The notes beneath the pieces are model-generated. The model was given only the letters and a program-made list of their open reading frames with translations. It made no database searches and was not told the origin of the DNA. The position numbers and the translations under genes are program-made. Below are positions 15,942 to 22,372 of a stretch of DNA of 44,465 nucleotides, piece by piece (the first letter of the stretch is position 1; every line of letters begins with the position of its first letter). The DNA is from Sphingopyxis sp. HIX (lineage in GTDB: Bacteria; Pseudomonadota; Alphaproteobacteria; Sphingomonadales; Sphingomonadaceae). Location of the stretch: contig NZ_LNSB01000046.1 of NCBI RefSeq assembly GCF_001468285.1, positions 1-44,465 on the forward strand, written 5' to 3'.

Positions 15942-17504
15942 ATGACTGCAGAGGGGGCGGACGCGTCGGCGATGCGTCCCTACGACATTTTTATCAGCTA
16001 CAGCCGGGTCGACGCCGACCAGGCGATGAAGCTGCGCGACCTGCTCCTCGCGCGCGGCCACCATGTCTTCTTCGACGCCGAGGGCATCGACGCCGGCGCC
16101 GAATTCCCCGACGTCATCGACCGCGCGGTCAAGGGCGCCAAGGTCGTCCTCGGCTGCTGGACCCCCGCCGCGATCCAGCGCCGCTGGGTGCGCATCGAAA
16201 GCCGCATCGGGCTCGACCGCGGCTCGCTCGTCGCGATCGCGCTCGAAAAAATGGATCCCGAGGCGCTTCCCGCCGAATTCTACAACGTCAACGTCCTCGA
16301 CATGTCGGGCTTCGACGGCAGCGAAGCGCACCCCGCCTGGCAGCGCGTACTCGTCGCGATCGACCGCCGGCTCAAGAAGACGACCGCCGCCCCCACCGCC
16401 GACGACATCCGCCCCGCGGGCCCGAAGAAGCGCCGCTTCTCCCCGCTCGCGCTCGGCGCCGCCGCGACGCTCGCCATCGCCGCGGTCGGCGGGGGCGGCT
16501 GGTATTTCGCGGGCAGCGGCAGTTCCTTCGACCAGGCGGCCACCGCCGCGAGCTTCGACAAGACGGTCAAGGCCACCGAACCCGTGATGGCCAATGCGCT
16601 CGTCAGCGCTCTCAACGACGTCGAGACGACCACCAACGGCAAGGTGTTCTGGGCGCTCGCGCAGCTCATTGCGGTCGAAAAATCGCCCAGCGTCGAGGAA
16701 CTCGCGCGCTTCGAGGCGGCGGTGACCAAATTCCTCGGCGGCCCCTGCCACTGCGTCATCGTCGAGGGCGCGCCCTTCACCATCGTCTCGACCTGGACCC
16801 TCACCGCCTACGGCGTGATGGACCGCGCGCCGCCCGCGCCCGTCGTCGACGCGCTGCTCGCCGCACAGAACCGCGAGGGCTGGTGGTCGAGCACGATGGA
16901 CGCCGCCGACCGCCCCGACAATGCCGCCACTTACATCACCGCACTCGCGGTCATCGCGCTGCGCGACATCGACCCAGCGCTCAAGGCCGACCCGGCCTTG
17001 CAGGCGCGCGCCAAGGCCGCGCGCGCCCGCGCGGTCGAATGGCTCAAGAAGCGCCGCCCCAAGCCCGGGGTCAATTGGGCCGACTATCCCGACAACAGCC
17101 TGCGCACCGAAGCCCCCTCGGTCTCGGCGATGGCGACGCTCGCGCTCCTGCCAGAGGTCGGCCCGGCCGAGGCGAAGGAAATCGCCGAAACCTATGTCGC
17201 GGGCATCGACAAGCTCTCGCCCGTCGACCAGAATATCTCGAACGACGTCAACGTCATCCGCGCCGGCGGCGACACCTACGTCGACACCTACCGCCACGTG
17301 CCGCTGGGCTGGGAAGTCTATGCGCTGGGCAAATCCTACCCGCTGCTGACCGGCGAGGCCGCGACCAAGGCGGCCGGGCTGCTCGACCAGGCGAAGGCGA
17401 TCAGCCTCTCGGACCCCAAGCTCGCCCGCCAGGACTGGATGCTGGCGGAACAGTTCCTCGGCCTACGCGGCGCGCGCGATGCGCTGGCGGCGAAGAAGCG
17501 CTAG
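15942..17504 (+). CDS. TIR domain - transmembrane helix - alpha/alpha-toroid-like protein
   Basis: This 520-residue protein starts at MTAEGADASAMRPYD (GAAGG about 12 bases upstream); longer in-frame starts lie antisense to creD. Residues 13-145 are a TIR domain: YDIFISYSRVDADQAMKL, HVFFDAEGIDAGAEFPDVID and VVLGCWTPAAIQRRWVRIES. Glu86 lies where NAD-cleaving TIRs have the catalytic Glu. A single membrane helix (about 168-189) follows a basic PKKRR. The C-terminal ~330 residues would face the periplasm and are helical, with LLAAQNREGWWSS and YITALAVIALRDI resembling terpene-cyclase/prenyltransferase alpha/alpha-barrel repeats. The joined architecture suggests an outside sensor driving a cytoplasmic TIR. 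It stands alone; no known defence gene is adjacent. The toroid call is inference. Confidence 0.85.
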   Translation: MTAEGADASAMRPYDIFISYSRVDADQAMKLRDLLLARGHHVFFDAEGIDAGAEFPDVIDRAVKGAKVVLGCWTPAAIQRRWVRIESRIGLDRGSLVAIALEKMDPEALPAEFYNVNVLDMSGFDGSEAHPAWQRVLVAIDRRLKKTTAAPTADDIRPAGPKKRRFSPLALGAAATLAIAAVGGGGWYFAGSGSSFDQAATAASFDKTVKATEPVMANALVSALNDVETTTNGKVFWALAQLIAVEKSPSVEELARFEAAVTKFLGGPCHCVIVEGAPFTIVSTWTLTAYGVMDRAPPAPVVDALLAAQNREGWWSSTMDAADRPDNAATYITALAVIALRDIDPALKADPALQARAKAARARAVEWLKKRRPKPGVNWADYPDNSLRTEAPSVSAMATLALLPEVGPAEAKEIAETYVAGIDKLSPVDQNISNDVNVIRAGGDTYVDTYRHVPLGWEVYALGKSYPLLTGEAATKAAGLLDQAKAISLSDPKLARQDWMLAEQFLGLRGARDALAAKKR

Positions 17505-17540
17505 GCGCGGCGGCAGCTTGGGGGTGGAGAGCGGACGTAC

Positions 17541-17693
17541 TTAATCCTCCCTGTCGCGAAGCGATGGGGAGGGGGACCATGCGAAGCATGGTGGAGGGGT
17601 GCGTGCAGCCGAACTCGGCGTATGACCTCCCGCACCCCTCCACCACCCTGCGGGTGGTCCCCCTCCCCACGGCTTCGCCGCAGGGAGGATTAA
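17541..17693. repeat. Family C palindromic element, copy 1
   Basis: The ends TTAATCCTCCCTG (17541-17553) and CAGGGAGGATTAA (17681-17693) are exact reverse complements. Weaker pairing extends outward (AGCGGACGT upstream with ATGTCCGC downstream). Inner hairpins are TCGCGAAGCGA and CCATGCGAAGCATGG on the left, and CCACCCTGCGGGTGG and CGGCTTCGCCG on the right, joined by GGGGAGGGGG/CCCCCTCCCC. It occupies most of the 310-base gap between the TIR gene and the TorF gene; the rest of the gap holds two hairpins described separately. Confidence 0.92.
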
Positions 17694-17720
17694 GATGTCC
17701 GCAATCGCCCGAAACCAGCC

Positions 17721-17752
17721 AAAAGAAAAAGGGCCGGCAGACGCCAGCCCCT
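17721..17752 (-). terminator. Intrinsic terminator of the first TorF gene
   Basis: On the minus strand GGGCTGGC, a short loop and GCCGGCCC are followed by TTTTTCTTTT, a standard stem plus U-tract. It lies about 65 bases beyond the stop of the TorF gene at 17815. Confidence 0.8.
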
Positions 17753-17774
17753 TCCGATCGAGAGTGCAAGCAAG

Positions 17775-17804
17775 GGAGGCGGCCTCCCCCCAGAGGCCGC
17801 CTCC
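17775..17804. terminator. Strong GC hairpin downstream of the first TorF gene
   Basis: GGAGGCGGCCTC (17775-17786) and GAGGCCGCCTCC (17793-17804) form a perfect 12-bp stem with a 6-base loop, 10 bases past the TorF stop. No real U-tract follows, so it may protect the mRNA 3' end or pause polymerase ahead of the terminator at 17721-17752. Confidence 0.6.
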
Positions 17805-17814
17805 GGGCCCGGCG

Positions 17815-18546
17815 TCAGAAAGCGGCGCCGAGCGAGAAGAGAACAGCACCGTCGGCCCCCACGGCTTCCTTGTAGCCGAGCGTCTTGGGCGCGTCGGTGT
17901 TGACGTAGGAAATGCCGAAGGTCAGCACCTTCCACGTGAAATCGACCCCGACCGAATAGTCGAAGACTTCGCCGTCGAGCCCGCCGAGGAAGCTGTCGCT
18001 CTTGGCATAGCCGAGGTGGCCCTTGAGCTTGATCGGGGTGTCCGGGATCGCGACGCCGACGTCGGTATAGGCATAGATGGCGCTGGCATCGCCGAGCGAA
18101 TCCTGGCCGCCCGGCGCCCAGGCGAGGCCGCCCTTGACCGACGCCGGGCCGATCGTGCCGGTCAGCGCGACATAGGGCTCGACCACGGTCGTGTTGTTGA
18201 CGCCGGGATAGAGATAGACGGTCGCGCCGATGTCGCCGGTCAGGCCGGGCGCGATTTCCTTGGCGAAGCCGCCATAGACGTCGATCTCGGTGCCGTTGTT
18301 GAAGCCGATGCTCGACCCCCAGGTGCCGAGGTAGAAGCCGCTGTCGTGCGCGATGGTGAAGGTGCCCTGGATCGCGGCTTCTTCGTTCGACTGGCTGAAG
18401 CCGCGGAAACGATAGTCGCTGACGACGGTCGCACCGCCGGTGATGGTGATGCCGTCGGTGTCTTCTTCTTCCTCGGCATGCGCGGTGGACGGAATCGCGA
18501 CGGCGGCGAGGAGCATGCCGAGGCACGCGCGGGAGAGTTTCTTCAT
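17815..18546 (-). CDS. TorF family putative porin (paralogue 1)
   Basis: This 243-residue outer-membrane protein has a signal peptide (KKLSRACLGMLLAAVAIPSTAHA). The TorF-type N-terminal motif is VVSDYRFRGFSQSNEEAAIQGTFTI, followed by DSGFYLGTWGSSIGF. Alternating beta strands end in VLFSLGAAF with a terminal Phe, the usual signal for outer-membrane assembly. Such ~240-residue proteins are predicted barrels; in other alphaproteobacteria they often lie near ammonium-transport genes, but none is here. The second copy (18767-19498) has the same length and the same motif order. A long leader of about 160 bases lies between the extended -10 at 18711 and the ATG. Confidence 0.9.
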   Translation of the reverse strand: MKKLSRACLGMLLAAVAIPSTAHAEEEEDTDGITITGGATVVSDYRFRGFSQSNEEAAIQGTFTIAHDSGFYLGTWGSSIGFNNGTEIDVYGGFAKEIAPGLTGDIGATVYLYPGVNNTTVVEPYVALTGTIGPASVKGGLAWAPGGQDSLGDASAIYAYTDVGVAIPDTPIKLKGHLGYAKSDSFLGGLDGEVFDYSVGVDFTWKVLTFGISYVNTDAPKTLGYKEAVGADGAVLFSLGAAF

Positions 18547-18710
18547 GGACTGATCCCCTAGAAAGGAAAATGGATCGTCCCTGCCTGCTGCGTGATGGCC
18601 GGCCTCTGTTTCGGGCCAGTCCTCTCATGCGAGGCTCCCTTTTGGCGAAGTTGCTGCGACGCACAACAGAAAATATCGTCCCGCCTGCCCAAAAAATGGG
18701 CACTGTGACA

Positions 18711-18716
18711 ATTATA
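18711..18716 (-). promoter_or_regulatory. Extended -10 promoter upstream of the first TorF gene
   Basis: The minus strand reads TGGTATAAT, a perfect extended -10 (TGnTATAAT), in an AT-rich pocket. No good -35 is seen, which an extended -10 can tolerate. Between it and the ATG is a small hairpin TGCCCAAAAAATGGGCA (18686-18702). GTTTCATCTGAAAC (18741-18754), a 14-base dyad just upstream of the -10, could be an operator. These occupy the 220-base gap between the two TorF genes. Confidence 0.55.
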
Positions 18717-18766
18717 CCACAATTACCTTGCGTCGGGCCGGTTTCATCTGAAACAATATTGCGCGA

Positions 18767-19498
18767 TCAGAAGGCGAAGCCGACCGATGCGACCAATGTC
18801 GGGTCGTACAGCCGGTCGACCGCCTTCACCCCCGTCTTGCGAATGTCGGTATCGACATATTTCAGCCCCAGCGTGAAGCGGTCGAAGGTCGCGCGCGCGC
18901 CGAGCGACCAGTCGAGATAGTCGCCATCGCCCGGCGCGAGTGCGCCGTCGCTATAGCCCACGCCCGCGGTCAGCGTGACCGGCGTGTTCGGAATCCCCGA
19001 CGACAGGCCGAGCCCGAGGTACAGGCTGTCGTCCGACCCCAGCGCCGCCTGGTCCCAGGCATAGGCGAGTGTCCCCGTCGCCTCGACCGGCCCCAGCATG
19101 TACGACAATCGTGCCGCCGCCTCGCCATGGTCGCTCGGCCCGAACGCCTTGTCGCCGTCCGGGTACCAATAATAGGTGAGCCCCAGGTCGAGCCGCGTCC
19201 CCGACGCGATCTCGCTCTCGTATCCGCCATAAAGCTGCGCCTCGACGTCGCCATAGGCCGGCCCGCCGTCGACATTCGATCCCCATGCGCCGAGATAGAA
19301 GCCGCTGTCGTGGCTGACCATGACCGTCGGCTGCACCGCGACATCGCCCTCCGACCGAGAAATCCCGCGAAAGCGGTAATCGGACACCAGATCGACCCCG
19401 CCCGACACCGACAGCGACCCTGCGGGCGGGTCGGCGACATCCTGCGCGGCGGCGGGAACGGCGATCAGCAGCACAGGCGCGGCAAGCAGGCGAAGCAT
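18767..19498 (-). CDS. TorF family putative porin (paralogue 2)
   Basis: This 243-residue protein has a signal peptide (LRLLAAPVLLIAVPAAAQ) and the motif LVSDYRFRGISRSEGDVAVQ, then HDSGFYLGAWGSNV, closely parallel to the neighbouring porin. It also ends in an outer-membrane-type strand (TLVASVGFAF). Its middle is more acidic (YYWYPDGDKAFGPSDHGEAA). The two are tandem on the minus strand but separated by 220 bases with a promoter-like sequence before the downstream copy, so they can be expressed separately. What passes through either channel cannot be told. Confidence 0.9.
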   Translation of the reverse strand: MLRLLAAPVLLIAVPAAAQDVADPPAGSLSVSGGVDLVSDYRFRGISRSEGDVAVQPTVMVSHDSGFYLGAWGSNVDGGPAYGDVEAQLYGGYESEIASGTRLDLGLTYYWYPDGDKAFGPSDHGEAAARLSYMLGPVEATGTLAYAWDQAALGSDDSLYLGLGLSSGIPNTPVTLTAGVGYSDGALAPGDGDYLDWSLGARATFDRFTLGLKYVDTDIRKTGVKAVDRLYDPTLVASVGFAF

Positions 19499-19584
19499 GG
19501 ACTATCCTTGGGGGTTCGGGGGAGCGCGACCTTGGCGCGGTGCGCGACGGGAGGCAACCGCTAGTCGGCGAGTGACGGTATTGG

Positions 19585-19770
19585 GGTGGGGAGCGGACGT
19601 TCCTAATCCTCCCTGCGGCGTAGCCGTGGGGAGGGGGACCATGCGAAGCATGGTGGAGGGGCGGCGGCCTCGAACCGACGTTTATGGCATCGGCCCCTCC
19701 ACCACCGCTTCGCGGCGGTCCCCCTCCCCATCGCTTCGCGACAGGGAGGATTAAGATGACCGCTCCCGCC
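19585..19770. repeat. Family C palindromic element, copy 2
   Basis: This is the longest intact copy. The outer arms GGGGAGCGGACGT (left) and GACCGCTCCC (right) extend the CTAATCCTCCCTG/CAGGGAGGATTA core. Inner hairpins are CGGCGTAGCCG and CCATGCGAAGCATGG on the left, and ACCACCGCTTCGCGGCGGT and TCGCTTCGCGA on the right. It fills most of the 283-base gap between the second TorF gene and the glutathione transferase gene; I see nothing else in that gap. Confidence 0.92.
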
Positions 19771-19781
19771 CGATACCGGCC

Positions 19782-20471
19782 TCAGGTCGCCGTCACCACC
19801 AACCCACGCTGCACCCCCGGCCGCGCCAGCCCCGCATCGAGCCAGCGCTGCACATGCCCGAACCGCTCGAACCCGACGATCTCGGCGGCATCGTAGAAAC
19901 CGATCAGGTTGCGCACCCAGCCGAGCAGCGAAATGTCGGCGATGCTGTAGCCTTCGTCGATGATCCACTCGCGCGCCGCCAGCCGGTCGTTCAGCACCCC
20001 GAGCAGCCGCGCCGATTCCGCTGCGTAGCGGTCGCGCGGGCGCTTGTCCTCATACTCGCGCCCCGCGAATTTGTGGAAGAAGCCGAGCTGGCCGAACATC
20101 GGCCCCGCGCCGCCCATCTGCCACATCAGCCACTGGATCGTCTCGTAGCGCGTCGCGGGATCGGCCGAGAGGAATTGGCCGCTCTTGTCGGCGAGATAGA
20201 TCAGGATCGCGCCCGATTCGAACAGCGCCAGCGGCTTGCCGCCCGGCCCGTTCGGATCGTAGATCGCGGGAATCTTGCCATTGGGATTGAGCGCGAGGAA
20301 CGCCGGATCGTGGCTCTCGTTCGCCATGATGTCGATGCGGTGCGGCTCATAGGGCAGGCCGCTTTCCTCGAGCATGATCCCGACCTTCACCCCGTTCGGC
20401 GTCGGCGCCGAGAAGAGCTGGAGCCGGTCGGAATGCTGCGCCGGCCACTTCGCGAAGATCGGGTGCGTCAT
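19782..20471 (-). CDS. Glutathione S-transferase, YfcG/YghU (Ure2p-like) type
   Basis: This 229-residue protein has an N-terminal thioredoxin fold with LFSAPTPNGVKVGIMLEESGLPYEPHRIDI and the cis-Pro and glutathione-binding region NPNGKIPAIYDP, then LFESGAILIYLADK. The helical C-terminal domain includes GYSIADISLLGWVRNL. TPNG in place of Tyr/Ser/Cys catalytic residues is the hallmark of the nu-class enzymes, which act as disulfide-bond reductases more than as conjugating enzymes. The start overlaps the chorismate mutase stop as ATGA, so the two genes are translationally coupled. Confidence 0.9.
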   Translation of the reverse strand: MTHPIFAKWPAQHSDRLQLFSAPTPNGVKVGIMLEESGLPYEPHRIDIMANESHDPAFLALNPNGKIPAIYDPNGPGGKPLALFESGAILIYLADKSGQFLSADPATRYETIQWLMWQMGGAGPMFGQLGFFHKFAGREYEDKRPRDRYAAESARLLGVLNDRLAAREWIIDEGYSIADISLLGWVRNLIGFYDAAEIVGFERFGHVQRWLDAGLARPGVQRGLVVTAT

Positions 20472-20755
20472 GCGTCCTGCTCCCGCTTCGCCTTCTGGTG
20501 GTGGCGGATCACTTCCTCGATGATGAAGCGCAGGAATTTCTCGGTGAAATCGGGGTCGAGGTCGGCGTCGCGCGCCAGTTCGCGCAGCCGCCCGATCTGG
20601 CGCTCCTCGCGCCCCGGATCGGCGGGAGGCAGGCCCTCGCGCGCCTTGAGTTCGCCGACCGCCTTGGTCACCTTGAACCGTTCGGCGAGCATATAGACGA
20701 GCGCCGCGTCGATATTGTCGATGCTCTGGCGGTAACGGCTCAGCTGGTCGTCCAT
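20468..20755 (-). CDS. Chorismate mutase, AroQ type
   Basis: This 95-residue all-helical enzyme converts chorismate to prephenate, the branch point to phenylalanine and tyrosine. The first long helix carries YRQSIDNIDAALVYMLAERF and VTKAVGELK, with the Arg, Asp/Asn, Arg and Lys pattern of AroQ monomers; ADPGREERQIGRLRELA and FTEKFLRFIIEEVIRHHQ form the other helices. It is monofunctional, with no DAHP-synthase or prephenate-dehydratase partner domain. It is divergent from the polyprenyl synthase gene. Coupling to a glutathione transferase is not explained by pathway. Confidence 0.92.
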   Translation of the reverse strand: MDDQLSRYRQSIDNIDAALVYMLAERFKVTKAVGELKAREGLPPADPGREERQIGRLRELARDADLDPDFTEKFLRFIIEEVIRHHQKAKREQDA

Positions 20756-20859
20756 ATGCGGCTCCTCTTATGCCCGGCACGCTTGGCACTGCGGAGGCGT
20801 TCAAAGCAAGCCGAAAGTCGTTGCAAAATGATGGCCCTCCGGCCAATGCGGCACCTGTC

Positions 20860-21873
20860 ATGAGTGCCGAAATCCACCGCCTCCACGGCGACAAGCCGCC
20901 TTCGCTCGACCCGATGATGGCGCTCGTCGCCGCCGACATGAACGAGGTCAATGCGGTCATCCTCGACCGCATGCAGTCCGAAGTGCCGCTGATTCCCGAG
21001 CTCGCGGGCCACCTGATCGCCGGCGGCGGCAAGCGCATGCGCCCGATGCTGACGCTCGCCTGCGGCAAGCTGCTCGACTATCCGGGCCGCCGCCACTGCA
21101 AGCTCGCCGCCGCGGTCGAATTCATCCACACCGCGACGCTGCTCCACGACGACGTCGTCGACGGCTCCGACCTCCGCCGCGGCCGCAAGACCGCCAACAT
21201 CATCTGGGGCAATAGCGCGTCGGTGCTGGTCGGCGACTTCCTGTTCAGCCGCGCGTTCGAGGTGATGGTCGAGGATGGCTCGCTCAAGGTGCTCAAGATC
21301 CTGAGCCGCGCCTCGGCGGTGATCGCCGAGGGCGAGGTCAACCAGCTCTCGGCGCAGCGCCGCATCGAGACCAGCGAGGACCAGTATCTCGCGATCATCA
21401 ACGCCAAGACCGCCGAGCTTTTCGCCGCCGCGTGCAAGATCGCCGCGGTCGTCGCCGAGCGCGACGATTCGACCGAGGCGGCGCTCGACAGCTATGGCCG
21501 CAACCTCGGCGTCGCCTTCCAGCTCGTCGACGATGCGATCGACTATGTCTCCGACGCCGAGACGATGGGCAAGGGCGTCGGCGACGACTTCCGCGACGGC
21601 AAGGTCACGCTGCCCGTGATCCTCGCCTACGCCCGCGGCAGCGCCGAGGAGCGCGAATTCTGGAAACAGGCGATCGTCGGCCACCGCAGCTCGGACGAGG
21701 ATCTCGCCTATGCGACCTCGCTGCTCCACAAGCACGACACGATCGCCGACACGCTGGCGAGGGCGCGCCATTACGGCCAGCGCGCGGTCGACGCGATCGG
21801 CGGCTTCCGCGCCAGCCAGGCCAAGGCGGCGCTGACCGAAGCCGTCGCCTTCGCGGTCGCGCGTGCTTATTGA
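20860..21873 (+). CDS. ispB: Polyprenyl diphosphate synthase (octaprenyl/decaprenyl type)
   Basis: This 337-residue trans-isoprenyl diphosphate synthase makes the side chain of ubiquinone. The first Asp-rich motif is LLHDDVVDGSDLRRG (DDVVD at 97-101), the second is FQLVDDAIDYV (DDAID at 224-228), with GGGKRMRP near residue 55 for isopentenyl diphosphate. Small residues before the first motif fit a long-chain product; sphingomonads usually make Q-10, so decaprenyl is likely but not shown here. Start chosen at MSAEIHRLHGDK; an in-frame ATG 30 codons earlier lies close to the divergent chorismate mutase start. A perfect 29-bp inverted repeat follows the stop by 20 bases. Confidence 0.92.
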   Translation: MSAEIHRLHGDKPPSLDPMMALVAADMNEVNAVILDRMQSEVPLIPELAGHLIAGGGKRMRPMLTLACGKLLDYPGRRHCKLAAAVEFIHTATLLHDDVVDGSDLRRGRKTANIIWGNSASVLVGDFLFSRAFEVMVEDGSLKVLKILSRASAVIAEGEVNQLSAQRRIETSEDQYLAIINAKTAELFAAACKIAAVVAERDDSTEAALDSYGRNLGVAFQLVDDAIDYVSDAETMGKGVGDDFRDGKVTLPVILAYARGSAEEREFWKQAIVGHRSSDEDLAYATSLLHKHDTIADTLARARHYGQRAVDAIGGFRASQAKAALTEAVAFAVARAY

Positions 21874-21893
21874 TATTTCGGAATTCCATTTCC

Positions 21894-21964
21894 CTTCTTT
21901 GTGCCTTTGCGCCTTTGCGTGAGATTTTTCTGGTTTCACGCAAAGGCGCAAAGGCACAAAGAAG
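21894..21964. repeat. Perfect 29-bp inverted repeat (CCTTTGCGCCTTTGCG type)
   Basis: The left arm 21894-21922 and right arm 21936-21964 are exact reverse complements over 29 bases with a 13-base loop rich in T. The arms contain the tandem unit CCTTTGCG twice. It lies between the polyprenyl synthase stop and the DUF1801 start (21986). The transcript would form a very long stem; it could stop or insulate transcription in both directions. Confidence 0.9.
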
Positions 21965-21985
21965 AAGCAAGGGGGGCCTGAAGCA

Positions 21986-22372
21986 ATGTCGATGATGGGC
22001 CCGGCGGCGGCAGATCCCGATGCCTATATCGAGGCGCTTTCGGGATGGCAGCGCGAGCGCTGCATCATGCTTCGCGCCGCAGTGATGCGCGCCGCGTCTT
22101 TCGACGAGACGATCAAATGGACCAACCTCGTCTTCATGGCGAACGGCCCGTGCATATTGATCCGCGCCGAGGAGCATCGCGTGCTGCTCGGCTTCTGGCG
22201 CGGCAAAAGGCTGCGCGACATCGAACCGCGGATCAAGGCGAGCGGCAAATATGAACTCGGCAATCTGGTGATGACCGAGGGCACCGCCGTCGATCCCGCG
22301 ACCGTCGAACGGCTCGCCGCCGAGGCCCACCGGCTTAATTTCGAACTCGGCAATCCGTCGACAAGGACATGA
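21986..22372 (+). CDS. DUF1801 domain-containing protein (YdhG-like)
   Basis: This 128-residue cytoplasmic protein has the YdhG/DUF1801 pattern: YIEALSGWQRERCIMLRAAV, DETIKWTNLVFMANGPCILI, then HRVLLGFWRGKRL and KYELGNLVMTEG. Such proteins resemble the frataxin/YdhG fold, with no agreed biochemical role. Its last codon overlaps the hrpB start (ATGA at 22369-22372), so it is translated ahead of the helicase. The start follows a GGGGGG-containing stretch some 15 bases upstream, so MSMMG versus MMG remains open. Confidence 0.85.
   Translation: MSMMGPAAADPDAYIEALSGWQRERCIMLRAAVMRAASFDETIKWTNLVFMANGPCILIRAEEHRVLLGFWRGKRLRDIEPRIKASGKYELGNLVMTEGTAVDPATVERLAAEAHRLNFELGNPSTRT

Noticed and set aside
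14930..17875. A 981-codon open frame on the plus strand across creD, the TIR gene and a repeat
   Set aside because: It is antisense to creD and out of frame with the TIR gene, has Arg/Ala-rich composition and runs through a palindromic repeat.
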